A program made the translations under genes and the position numbers. A DNA stretch of 64,000 bases from Taklimakanibacter lacteus (GTDB lineage: Bacteria > Pseudomonadota > Alphaproteobacteria > Rhizobiales > Aestuariivirgaceae): NCBI GenBank assembly GCA_003576695.1, contig QOZQ01000005.1:62001-126000 (forward strand), read 5' to 3'. A model generated the notes under the pieces. That model was not told the origin of the DNA, did no database searches, and saw only the letters and a list, made by a program, of their open reading frames with translations. This document shows, one piece after another, positions 32,650 through 41,535 of this stretch (position 1 is the first letter of the stretch; every line of letters starts with the position of its first letter).

Positions 32650-33494
32650 GGCCAATTCTCCCTCGCTATGCTGCGAAGACCGCGCAGGCCGAGCTCCAGC
32701 GCAACGGATTTGGCTGAGGACTCATACACCAGATAGCCCGGACGCCGGATCACCGGCGCATCGACGATCCGGTGCAGGCGGCCTTCGGCAAGATGCTGCC
32801 GCACCATCAGCAGCGGAAAATAGCCGGACCCTTCGGCCTGAAGCACATAGTTCAGCGCCGGCGGCCCGATCCAGGAGGAAACCCTGGCGCTGAGATCCGG
32901 AAAGAACCCCTTGTGCTGGGTGCGGAACATGGCGCCCCAGTCGACGAAAACATAGTTGGCCGTCCAGTCGACATCGGCCGATCTGTCGGTGGTCACGAGG
33001 ACGAGCTGCTCGGAAAACAGCTCTTCGATGATGAAGCCGGGGACATGTTCGGGCTCGAACATGACGCCGATGTCGATCGTCCCCCGCGCCAGCCTGCGCA
33101 TGAGGCTGTCGGAAAAGCTCGCCTCCACATGCAGGTCGATGGTCGGATTGGCCTGTCGCATCCAGGGTATCCAGCGCAGCAGCACGGTCTCGCTGATGCT
33201 GGGCGCGGTGCCCAGCGCCACGAAATGCCGCGGCGCCTTGCTCGCCGAGATCTCCTGCTCGGCGCGCTGCCACAGCCGCTGCAGGTGCAGCGCATAGGGC
33301 CGCAGGCGCTCGCCTTCCGGCGTCAGCTTGACACCGGTGCGGGTGCGCAGGAACAGCGCGCAGCCCAGCCGGTCCTCCAGTGCCCTGATGCGGCCGCTGA
33401 CGGTGGACTGCGTGACGTTGAGGCTGCGCGAGGCCTCGTGGAAGTTGCCCGTCTCCACGACCTGAAGGAACGTTCGTACCTGATCGATATGCAT
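32646..33494 (-). CDS. LysR-family transcriptional regulator
   Basis: A 282-residue regulator. MHIDQVRTFLQVVETGNFHE begins the winged helix-turn-helix, continuing AASRSLNVTQSTVSGRIRAL and the FLRTRTGVKLTPEG wing. The rest is a periplasmic-binding-like effector domain. The start is set at 33494, the usual family N-terminus, not the longer frame. It follows the binding-protein gene on the same strand and probably controls that transport/hydrolase set, although LysR genes usually face their target divergently. Confidence 0.9.
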   Translation of the reverse strand: MHIDQVRTFLQVVETGNFHEASRSLNVTQSTVSGRIRALEDRLGCALFLRTRTGVKLTPEGERLRPYALHLQRLWQRAEQEISASKAPRHFVALGTAPSISETVLLRWIPWMRQANPTIDLHVEASFSDSLMRRLARGTIDIGVMFEPEHVPGFIIEELFSEQLVLVTTDRSADVDWTANYVFVDWGAMFRTQHKGFFPDLSARVSSWIGPPALNYVLQAEGSGYFPLLMVRQHLAEGRLHRIVDAPVIRRPGYLVYESSAKSVALELGLRGLRSIARENWP

Positions 33495-33604
33495 CCTTAA
33501 CAGCACTCCAGGCGCCTGCGGCCCTGGGGAGGCCGCAGGGCGCAAGTCACGTCCTATCAGGTGTCAGGCCGCCTCGTCCAATCGCCGCAGCAAGCCTCGG
33601 CCCG

Positions 33605-35206
33605 TCAGGCGAACCACCAGCGCTCGGCGATCTTCATGCCGTCATTCTCCCAGTTGGCCGCCACCTCATTATGGGCCAGCGCCTTCGAATGCGCGCTCAC
33701 GATGTTGTTGAACACCAGTACGATGGTGCCGCCGTCATCATGCACGAGTTGCTGCATCTCGGCATACATGGCCGCGCGCTTTGGCTCGTCGGTCTCGCCG
33801 CGGGCCGCCGCCAGGAGCTCGTTGAAGCGCGGATTCTTCCAGTGCGATTCGTTCCACGGCGCATCGGCGTCATAGGCGGTGGTGAACATCCAGTCGCAGG
33901 TGGGCCGGCCGCCCCAGTAGGAGGCGCACCACGGCTTCTTGAGCCACACATTGTCCCAATAGCCGTCGCTCGCCTCGCGGATGACATTGATGTCGATGCC
34001 GGCCTTGGCCGCCTGCTCCTTGTAGAGGATGGCGGTGTCGACCGCGCCGGCAAAGGCCGCGTCCGAGACCGAAATGTCCACCTTGAGGCCGGCGAGACCC
34101 ACCTTCCCAAGATGGTGCTTCGCCTTGTCGGGGTCATAGGCGAAACGAGGCTTGGGATCGACGGCATATTTGACGGCAGGCGGCGGCGGGATGGGGTTGT
34201 CATTGCCGGCCGTCGCATGGTCGAGGAAGATCTTCTTCACGATCTCGTCGCGGTCGATCGCATATTTGAGCGCCAGGCGCACATCGACATTGTCGAAGGG
34301 CGGCACGTCGCAATGCATCGGCAGCACATAGTGGCCGTTGCCGGTCACCTCGTCGACCTCGATCTCAGGGGTGCGCTTCAGGAGCTCGAGCGTCTTGAGG
34401 TCGGCGCGCGCAATGTAATGGACGTCGCCGGTGATCAGCGCCGACTGGCGCGCCGCCGGGTCGGCCAGCGTCAGGAACTCGACCTCGTCGAGATAGGGCC
34501 GGCCTTCCTTGTGATAATTGGGATTGCGCTTGAATTTGGCGGCCACCCCCGGCTCGAAGCGCTCGAGCGAGAACGGCCCGGTGCGTATGCCGGAGCGCCA
34601 GTCGGCGCCACCGCCCTCCAGCGCCGGCATGATCGGAAGATGATAGTCGCTTACCAGATAGGGGAAATCGGCGCTGCCCGATTTCAGCGTGAAGACGATC
34701 GTCTGCGGGCCATCCGCCGTGATGTCGGAGATCGGCTCGAGCAGGTCCTTGATCGCCGATTTCGAGTCGGCCCCCATATGGTGGCGGAAGGAGGCGACGA
34801 CATCGCCGGAGGTCACGGTCCTGCCATTGTGGAAGGTCAGCCCCTTGCGCAGCTTGAACACCCATTTCCTCGTCCCGTCGGAGGATTCCATGCTCTCGGC
34901 CGCATCGCCCGAAATGTTGCCGAGATGGTCGACCTCCGTCAGGCCGTTGGACAGCGTTCCCCAGAAGGCCGTCTGCGTGAAGCTGTCCGGATATTCGGAA
35001 GGGTCGAGCGTGTCGGTGGTCGAGCCATGCGCCAGGCCGAAGCGGGCGGAGCCGCCTTTCTTGCCCTCCGCGGCAATGCCCGCCCGGGTGAGCAGCTTGA
35101 GCGCGGCCGCGCCCGAAAGGCCAAGGACGGCCGCCCTGCCCAGAAACTCGCGGCGGCTGATGCGCCGGCGCCTGATCTGTTCGGTCCAGTATTGAAGCTC
35201 TTTCAT
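33605..35206 (-). CDS. Oligopeptide-type ABC substrate-binding protein (family 5)
   Basis: A 533-residue exported binding protein. RRRISRREFLGRAAVLGLSG is a Tat signal. The mature part follows the DppA/OppA scheme: FHNGRTVTSGDVVASFRHH, RTGPFSLERFEPG, NPNYHKEGRPYLDEVEFL and NVDVRLALKYAIDRDEIV. AGGGAGG precedes the ATG at 35206. No permease or ATPase is adjacent in the window, so it must share a transporter encoded elsewhere. Adjacent to a glycoside-hydrolase-like gene, its ligand may be an oligosaccharide or glycoconjugate rather than a peptide. Confidence 0.9.
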   Translation of the reverse strand: MKELQYWTEQIRRRRISRREFLGRAAVLGLSGAAALKLLTRAGIAAEGKKGGSARFGLAHGSTTDTLDPSEYPDSFTQTAFWGTLSNGLTEVDHLGNISGDAAESMESSDGTRKWVFKLRKGLTFHNGRTVTSGDVVASFRHHMGADSKSAIKDLLEPISDITADGPQTIVFTLKSGSADFPYLVSDYHLPIMPALEGGGADWRSGIRTGPFSLERFEPGVAAKFKRNPNYHKEGRPYLDEVEFLTLADPAARQSALITGDVHYIARADLKTLELLKRTPEIEVDEVTGNGHYVLPMHCDVPPFDNVDVRLALKYAIDRDEIVKKIFLDHATAGNDNPIPPPPAVKYAVDPKPRFAYDPDKAKHHLGKVGLAGLKVDISVSDAAFAGAVDTAILYKEQAAKAGIDINVIREASDGYWDNVWLKKPWCASYWGGRPTCDWMFTTAYDADAPWNESHWKNPRFNELLAAARGETDEPKRAAMYAEMQQLVHDDGGTIVLVFNNIVSAHSKALAHNEVAANWENDGMKIAERWWFA

Positions 35207-35240
35207 GTTTTCCTCCCTGTCTGAACGCAATGACAAATCC

Positions 35241-37889
35241 TCATGCGGGTGCGACGGCAAAGTAGGGCTGGTTGGAAAGATCGGCCGCGAGGCCCGGATA
35301 AAGGGTCGAGCCTTCCTGTCCCGAAATCTCGAAATAATACTGGATGGCGAAGCCGCCCCGGGTCGCCGAGGCCGGAATGGTGCCGGTATAGCGAGCGCCA
35401 TCGAAGTCCATCACGGCGCTGCCCCAGGCCTTGGTCTGGTCCACCTCGCGGAAGTGCAGCACGACGGCCCTGCCCTTGTCCTGGTCGATCGCGAGCGCGA
35501 TATCGACGGGCTGCGCCGCGCTGAAGGCCGCCGGCGGCTCATGCGAGATCGCAAGGCGCTGCGGGCCGCCGCGCAGCAGCGCTGCCAGCGCGGCGCCGGT
35601 CAGTTCCGCCTCCATGGGCCGCGGGTGATCCTTCACCAGCTTCGCCATCAGGCGGATGTCGCCTTCGATATCCGCCGTCCGGTTGGCCCAGTGCCCGCCC
35701 ATCCAGGGCGAAGGCCCGAACGACAGGTCGCTCTCATAGGCATCGCCCGCCGCCTCGACCGCGCTGCGCCACGCCGCCAATGCCTTGCCGTAGAAATCGA
35801 TCGCCAGGGAAGCGGCGGCGGGGCTGCCATTCAGCGTGTAGAGCTCCCACAGGCAGGAGGACCGGTTCTTGTGCGCGAAGAAATGACCGAGCCCCGCCAG
35901 TATGGCGACATCGATCGCAAGCCTGCGGAAATCCGCGCTGTCCGGCGGCCCTGCCGCCCGGGCGGCCGCGAGCCCGCCATCCGCCGCCGATGCGCAGCGT
36001 TCAAGCCACAGGGCGACGTCGACCGGTGTGTAGCGCCGCAGCGGCGCGCCGGTATGCACGGCCTTCGCCCACTCCTCGGCCGACATGAAGAATTGCGGAT
36101 CGAAGCTGCGCACGGTCCCGTAGCGCGCCGGGCGCTGCATGTCATAGCCATAAGGATAGCTCGGCGCCTCATCGACGATCGACATGTTGGTGTAGATCTC
36201 GGGCCAGTAGGTGTTGTTCGATGCCGAAGGCGCATGCGTCAGCGTCATCAGCGGAAGAATCCGGCTGGCCTCGGCCAGCGCTTCCTCGCAAGGCCTGGCG
36301 GCGGCGCCGAAGCGGGCGCGCAGAAACCGCCGCCATCCTTGCGCATCGCCGTCGGGCGCATAGGCCAGGCGTCCCAGCAGGCGATAGCCATATTCATATT
36401 TCTCCCAGTCATGCCGGGGAGCGAGCCCGGCATCGCGGTAGCCCGGCCGGCTCGCGGCAGGCCGTTCTTGAGACGACGACGGCATCCGGCCCCTGAAGGA
36501 AAGAGGCTCGCAATATTCGATGCCCGCTGCGCCGCCGAAAGTCGCGGTGCGGCCGAAGCCCGCGGCCAGCGCCGGATCACCCCACAGAAGCAGGCGCTGC
36601 GTTCCGGGCCACACGCGATAGACGACATCGTATGGCCGCTCTCCTTTCAGCAGATCGCCATAGCCATATCTGAGGTAGCGCCGCGAGCCTTCGCTCACGC
36701 CCCATTTCACCAGCGCATTGTCGTGGCGGATGCGCTCCTCCTGGCGGATGGAAGCGGCGTGATAGGGAAGGCCCGAATGCTCGCCCACATGCTTGGGAGA
36801 GATGGTCACCGGCATGCCGGTGGCCAGCGCCATGTCGAGCATGTCCTGGCTCACCCCCTTGGCGTGGAGATCGATGGTGATCTTCCGCCCGAACGACCCG
36901 AAGGCCTCGAACAGCGTGCGCCAGAAGGCCAGGTTGGCTTCCGAAATGCCGCTTTCGACGTGAACCCTGAAGGTTATCCCGGAAATCTCGGGGCAGGCCT
37001 GCAACAGCAGGCGCAGGGCATCGCGCGCATAAGCGGCGTGATTGCCCTCGCTCAGGCCCTCTATGGCGTGGCTCAGCCCTTTCGGATTTCCGAAATCATA
37101 CTGGTGGTTCCACAACCCCAGGCAAAACTGCAGGCCGTGCTTCGCCGCTTCCCTGGCCATGAACTGAAGCGCGCGCAGGTTCTCCTCGCGCTCGCTCTCA
37201 TCCAGATGCGCCACCCGCACATCATGGCCCGGCACCTTGACGAGGAAGGGATAGGGAAAGTGCAGATAGACATCGGAAACGAACTCGTTGTCATAGGGAT
37301 AGTTGTAGGCCATCCCCAAGGTGAGGGAGAACTTGTTGAACCTGTTTCCGGAAAGCATCGCGAAATAGCTTTCCCAGAACGACCTGTCGACCAGCCACGG
37401 CCGGTCCAGGTCCCGGCACGAGAAAATTCTGGAAATTCCTCTTACGCGTGCCGCGGGCCCTTCCAGCAAGGGCTCCCTGACTGCCAGGCCGGTGTCATCG
37501 CCTTCTTCGCTCATGACCCGGTCGGAAAGCTCTGTCAGGGCATAGACGAGCCCGCTTGCATCGACGGAATAGACCAGGGTGACGGGACCCTTCCGGCTGG
37601 CGATCGGACAGATCAGGAAAGACTCAGGGTCAGCCGGGCGCGCTTCGGCGGCAATGCCCTGCGCTTCGGGAAAATGGCAGATGGACTGCCGGCTGGCGAT
37701 GATGATGGTCGTGACGGGCTCGCCGTCGTGTTTCGAGCCGTGATGCGGGACGGCGGAAAATCCCCGCCGGGCGAGCGCTTCGATAAGGCGATTGATCGCC
37801 CATCGAACCGGCTCCCCGGCAACGACCGAATCCAGATGAGGCAAGTTCAGCAGGAGAATCTGCGGCGACCTTTTTCCGGTGATCGGCAT
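35241..37889 (-). CDS. Large glycoside-hydrolase-like protein
   Basis: An 882-residue protein without signal peptide. The N-terminal domain (about 1-140) has the alpha/beta pattern seen before the barrel in hexosaminidases and alpha-glucuronidases (WAINRLIEAL, YALTELSDRV). The central part (about 150-600) looks like a TIM barrel: RFNKFSLTLGMAYNYPYD, GLQFCLGLWNHQYDFG, ITFRVHVESGISEAN with possible acid residues. The C-terminal part may be a beta-sandwich (GTIPASATRGGFAIQYYFEI). The exact GH family is unknown to me. It is directly upstream of the binding-protein gene (34 bases), suggesting uptake and cytoplasmic breakdown of one substrate. Confidence 0.6.
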   Translation of the reverse strand: MPITGKRSPQILLLNLPHLDSVVAGEPVRWAINRLIEALARRGFSAVPHHGSKHDGEPVTTIIIASRQSICHFPEAQGIAAEARPADPESFLICPIASRKGPVTLVYSVDASGLVYALTELSDRVMSEEGDDTGLAVREPLLEGPAARVRGISRIFSCRDLDRPWLVDRSFWESYFAMLSGNRFNKFSLTLGMAYNYPYDNEFVSDVYLHFPYPFLVKVPGHDVRVAHLDESEREENLRALQFMAREAAKHGLQFCLGLWNHQYDFGNPKGLSHAIEGLSEGNHAAYARDALRLLLQACPEISGITFRVHVESGISEANLAFWRTLFEAFGSFGRKITIDLHAKGVSQDMLDMALATGMPVTISPKHVGEHSGLPYHAASIRQEERIRHDNALVKWGVSEGSRRYLRYGYGDLLKGERPYDVVYRVWPGTQRLLLWGDPALAAGFGRTATFGGAAGIEYCEPLSFRGRMPSSSQERPAASRPGYRDAGLAPRHDWEKYEYGYRLLGRLAYAPDGDAQGWRRFLRARFGAAARPCEEALAEASRILPLMTLTHAPSASNNTYWPEIYTNMSIVDEAPSYPYGYDMQRPARYGTVRSFDPQFFMSAEEWAKAVHTGAPLRRYTPVDVALWLERCASAADGGLAAARAAGPPDSADFRRLAIDVAILAGLGHFFAHKNRSSCLWELYTLNGSPAAASLAIDFYGKALAAWRSAVEAAGDAYESDLSFGPSPWMGGHWANRTADIEGDIRLMAKLVKDHPRPMEAELTGAALAALLRGGPQRLAISHEPPAAFSAAQPVDIALAIDQDKGRAVVLHFREVDQTKAWGSAVMDFDGARYTGTIPASATRGGFAIQYYFEISGQEGSTLYPGLAADLSNQPYFAVAPA

Positions 37890-38174
37890 CGGGCCTGGAT
37901 CAGCTCCTTCGCGGCTTCAAGCGTCAACCAATTGAAGCCACGACTATGCGCAGGCGACTTAAGCGGCGAAAGCGGGAATTTCCGTTGCCGGCAATTCGAA
38001 TCTCCGATCACCCATCGCCGGCGCCTCTCGCATGGCGTTTCCGATCCTGCGGTGAAAGGTCCGAATCCGAGAAAACTCACAAGCCCCTTGCGAAGCGGCG
38101 CGCCGTTGAAGGCCGCAATCGGGTCTGGTAGAAGGTCCATCACCGCAGGCGCAGGCGAATGGGGGAGAGCTACT
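37890..38174. other. Divergent intergenic region
   Basis: 285 bases between the glycoside-hydrolase-like gene and the plus-strand binding-protein operon. It must hold both promoters. No palindrome or consensus promoter stands out. GGGGGAGAG (38161-38169) is the ribosome binding site of the plus-strand gene. Confidence 0.4.
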
Positions 38175-39485
38175 CTGCAGATCAAGCTCAAACTGACACC
38201 GGTCCTCGCGCTCAGCCTCCTGGCGCTCGGCACGCTGTTCGGCCATCCGGCGCTGGCGCAGCAGGACAATTCGGGCGTCAGCCAGAAGGAAATCCGCCTT
38301 GGCATGTCGGCCGACTTCTCGGCGAGCGCCCGCGCGCTCAGCATCGAGCTCTATCGCGGCGCCATGGCCTATCTCATCCAGCGCAACCAGGCGGGCGGCG
38401 TCAATGGCCGGCATATCACCATCGCGGCTTATGACGACAGGTACCAGCCCGATCTCGCGATCCGGAATACGCTGCGGCTCATGAAGGAGAATGTCTTCGC
38501 CCTCTTCTCCTATGTCGGCACGCCCACCATGATCCGCACCCTGCCGCTGCTCCGCATGCGCCAGGGCGATCACTTCCTCCTCTTCTTCCCCTTCACCGGG
38601 GCCGATGCCAGCCGCATCCCGCCCTATGACGCCTTCAGCTTCAATCTGCGCGCCTCCTACGACCAGGAGACGCAAGGCCTCGTCGATCACTTCATCGCCG
38701 CAAGGCACAAGCGCATCGCGATCTTCTACCAGGCGGACGCCTATGGCAGGACAGGATGGGCCGGCTTACGCAAGGCGCTGGCGCAGCACGGACTCGAGAT
38801 CGCCGGCGAAGCCACCTATCGGCGCGGCTCCCCCTTCGATCAGAGCTATGACGGCCAGGTGGCGATCATGCAGCGCGTGGCGCCTGAGGCCATCATCTGC
38901 GTCGGTACCTATCCCGCCTGCGCCGGCTTCGTGCGCGACCTGCGCGACAGGGACGTCGCCGTTCCGGTGGCCACGATCTCCTTCGTCGGCAGCGATGCCA
39001 TGCTGAAGCTGCTCGCCCAAGCCGAGCAGAAAGCGGGCAAGGACTATACGTCGCGCCTCGTCAGCTCGCAGGTGGTGCCGAGCTATCAGGACATTTCGCT
39101 TCCCGTCGTGCGCGATTATCGCGCGGCGATGGATCGCTACCGCTATGACATCATGCCGCCCGAGGCGCTCCTCTATCCTTCGGGCAAGACACCCGAAACC
39201 GAATACACCCCGCTGCCCTACAGCTTCATCAGCTTCGAGGGCTATCTGAACGCCAGGATGTTCGTGGCGATCCTCGAGCGCATGGGCGAAAGCCCCAGCC
39301 GCGCCAAGCTGGCGCCGGCGGCCCTCGCCTTGGGCGATATCGATCTGGGCCTCGGCCAGACATTTTCCCTGGGCGGCGTGACCGGCCGGCGCCAGGCCTC
39401 GGACCAGGTCTATTACACCGTGATCAAAGGCGGCCAGTTCGTGCCTTTGGCGGATGCCGAGTGGGAGGCCTGGCTGAAACGATGA
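38175..39485 (+). CDS. Type 1 periplasmic binding protein (branched-chain amino acid type), likely CTG start
   Basis: A 436-residue exported ligand-binding protein. A Sec signal KLKLTPVLALSLLALGTLFG ends at ALA-QQ, and the mature protein follows the LivJ-like scheme: IRLGMSADFSASARALSIEL, GGVNGRHITIAAYDD, LFSYVGTPTMI, AIFYQADAYGRTGW. The frame has no ATG before the signal; the best start is CTG at 38175, five bases after GGGGGAGAG, otherwise GTG at 38052 with a long odd extension. Its stop overlaps the next start (ATGA). No ABC transporter genes follow, only a sensor-like membrane protein, so it may feed signalling. Confidence 0.75.
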   Translation: MQIKLKLTPVLALSLLALGTLFGHPALAQQDNSGVSQKEIRLGMSADFSASARALSIELYRGAMAYLIQRNQAGGVNGRHITIAAYDDRYQPDLAIRNTLRLMKENVFALFSYVGTPTMIRTLPLLRMRQGDHFLLFFPFTGADASRIPPYDAFSFNLRASYDQETQGLVDHFIAARHKRIAIFYQADAYGRTGWAGLRKALAQHGLEIAGEATYRRGSPFDQSYDGQVAIMQRVAPEAIICVGTYPACAGFVRDLRDRDVAVPVATISFVGSDAMLKLLAQAEQKAGKDYTSRLVSSQVVPSYQDISLPVVRDYRAAMDRYRYDIMPPEALLYPSGKTPETEYTPLPYSFISFEGYLNARMFVAILERMGESPSRAKLAPAALALGDIDLGLGQTFSLGGVTGRRQASDQVYYTVIKGGQFVPLADAEWEAWLKR

Positions 39486-40195
39486 GGATCGCGCGCTTCT
39501 ATCAGAAGACCCTGTTCGGCGTGTTCGCGCTCATGGGCCTCATCCTGGTGTCGACCTCCGTCATCTATGTCCACACCGTGGACCGGCAGCTCACCGACTA
39601 TTTCCTCACCAGCAGCCGGGCGATCGCGCGCGCCATCGCCAATTCGGACAGCGACCTGATCATCAACCAGAATTATCCCGCCCTCCAGTCGGTCATCGAT
39701 CAGTATGTCGAGATCCCCGGCGTCTCCTATGTCTATGTCGTCGACGGGCAAGGCACGATCATCGCCCACACTTTCGTGCCGGGCGTGCCGGATGAGATCG
39801 CCGCCGACTACAGAAGCGAGGCGGAAACCTATGACCGCACGCTGGCCGGGCTGGGCAGCTTCTCGGAAGTGACGGAAGGCATCATCGGCGGCGAGGCGGG
39901 ACGCGTGCATGTCGGCATGGACAAGGGCTATTTCGCGCTCCAGGTGCAGACGGCCATCGGCAAGGTCGTCTATCTGCTCACCATCATCTTCGTCGTCAGC
40001 GTGCTGGCGACCTATGGGCTGATGTACCAGGTGTCGCGGCCGCTCCATCTCCTCGGCCGCTATGCCTGGCATTCGCTCTCCGGCGAGAAGCATGCGCCCC
40101 CGGCGCCGGGCCAGCTCGAGCCGCTGCTCGAGCGCGTCGATGAAGTGGGCGAGCTCGGCCGGCTGATCCGCCGGGCAAAAAACGAGGGAGTGTGA
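39482..40195 (+). CDS. Membrane sensor ending after HAMP, no output domain
   Basis: A 237-residue protein: TM1 at about 9-30 (LFGVFALMGLILVSTSVIYV), a periplasmic PAS/Cache-like domain (SVIDQYVEIPGVSYVYVVD), TM2 at about 163-185 (VYLLTIIFVVSVLATYGLMY) and a HAMP-like segment SRPLHLLGRYA with DEVGELGRLIRRA. It stops there, with no kinase, cyclase or chemotaxis output. It is translationally coupled to the binding protein before it and to the transporter after it. It may transmit binding-protein state to a partner kinase or directly to the MFS carrier. Confidence 0.7.
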   Translation: MRIARFYQKTLFGVFALMGLILVSTSVIYVHTVDRQLTDYFLTSSRAIARAIANSDSDLIINQNYPALQSVIDQYVEIPGVSYVYVVDGQGTIIAHTFVPGVPDEIAADYRSEAETYDRTLAGLGSFSEVTEGIIGGEAGRVHVGMDKGYFALQVQTAIGKVVYLLTIIFVVSVLATYGLMYQVSRPLHLLGRYAWHSLSGEKHAPPAPGQLEPLLERVDEVGELGRLIRRAKNEGV

Positions 40196-41535
40196 GCATG
40201 CCGACGCCCGCGCAGGCGCCCAACCGGTGGCTGGTCGCCGCCGCCTGCACCCTCCTGCAGCTCTGCCTCGGCACCGTCTATGCCTGGAGCTATTTCCAGC
40301 CGCTCCTGGTCGAGCAGTTCCGCTGGAGCAACACCGCAACCTCCTGGGCTTTCAGTCTGAACATCTGCTGTCTCGGCCTGTCGGCGGCGTGGGGCGGCGT
40401 CAATCTTGGCCGGATGGGCCCGCGCAAGCTCGCCGTCATGGGCGGCATTCTGTTCGCGGCGGGCTATGCCCTGGCGGCGGCGGCGCTGGCGGTCGAGAGC
40501 CTGCCGCTGTTCTATCTGGGCTATGGCGCCGTCAGCGGCATCGGCATCGGGCTCGGCTATGTGACGCCGATGGCGACCGTCATCAAGTGGTTTCCCGACC
40601 GGCGCGGGCAATTGACCGGCATCGTCGCCATGGGCTTCGGGCTCGGCGCCTTCGTGCTCAGCGTCCTGCTGGCGCCGGTGCTGATGCACCTCTTCTCCGC
40701 CGACCTGACATACGTGTTCGCGGCCCTTGGCGCCATCCTGGGCTCGGTCGCCATCGGCTCGGCGGCGCTGTTGAAGAACCCGCCCGACGGCCATATCCCC
40801 CCGGGCTTCGTCGCGACGACCAGGAAGGCGACTGAGAGCGAAGGCCCCTATGCACGGGCCGAGCGGGAAGCGGACCTGCCGATCGGCGACTATCTCCTCG
40901 CCGGCCAGTATGCGATCATGTGGTTCATCTTCTTCCTCAACATCACGGCCGGCATCTCGATCATCAGCTTCCTGTCGCCGCTCTACCAGGACATCTGGCG
41001 GCTTGGCGATCCCTCGCTCGAGCGCTCGGTGCTTGCCGGCTATGGCGCCACGCTGATCGCCGTCAGCTCGCTGTTCAACGGCTTCGGGCGCATCTTCTGG
41101 GGGGCGCTGTCGGAGCGGCTCGGCCGGCTCAATACCTTCCGCGTGCTGTTCGCCACGCAGCTCGTCGTGTTCGGCCTCCTGATGACGGAGCACAGCCCGT
41201 GGATGTTCGCCATTTTCGTGTGCTATGTGCTGAGCTGCTTCGGCGGCGGCTTCGCCATCATGCCCTCGATGGTCTCGGATGTTTACGGCACGCAGCGCAT
41301 GGCGAGGCTCTATGGCGTCATCCTCACCGCCTGGTCGGCGGCGGGCGTGGCGGGGCCGCTCATGGTCGCCAGCATCAAGGACAGCTATCCCGACCGCGCC
41401 ATCATCTATGCGTTCCTGCTCAATATCCTCGTGCTCGGCGTCGCCTTCACCTTCAGCTTCCTCGTCAATGACGAGCGCTTCGTGCCGCGGCGCATCCTCC
41501 TCAAGGTCTTCGCCAAGCAGGATGTCGCCACGTAA
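40192..41535 (+). CDS. OFA-family MFS transporter
   Basis: A 447-residue carrier with about 12 membrane helices. WLVAAACTLLQLCLGTVYAW and SWAFSLNICCLGLSAAWGG are typical of the oxalate/formate antiporter family, as are GLGYVTPMATVIKWFPDRRG (loop 4-5 motif) and FNGFGRIFWGALSERLGR (motif A in the second half). Substrates in the family are small organic acids. GTG at 40192 or ATG at 40198 can start it; the former overlaps the preceding gene. Confidence 0.88.
   Translation: MSMPTPAQAPNRWLVAAACTLLQLCLGTVYAWSYFQPLLVEQFRWSNTATSWAFSLNICCLGLSAAWGGVNLGRMGPRKLAVMGGILFAAGYALAAAALAVESLPLFYLGYGAVSGIGIGLGYVTPMATVIKWFPDRRGQLTGIVAMGFGLGAFVLSVLLAPVLMHLFSADLTYVFAALGAILGSVAIGSAALLKNPPDGHIPPGFVATTRKATESEGPYARAEREADLPIGDYLLAGQYAIMWFIFFLNITAGISIISFLSPLYQDIWRLGDPSLERSVLAGYGATLIAVSSLFNGFGRIFWGALSERLGRLNTFRVLFATQLVVFGLLMTEHSPWMFAIFVCYVLSCFGGGFAIMPSMVSDVYGTQRMARLYGVILTAWSAAGVAGPLMVASIKDSYPDRAIIYAFLLNILVLGVAFTFSFLVNDERFVPRRILLKVFAKQDVAT

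Noticed and set aside
35205-38174. Upstream 990 codons of a 1426-codon plus-strand frame
   Set aside because: It is the complement of the glycoside-hydrolase-like gene; only the part from about 38175 is a real protein.
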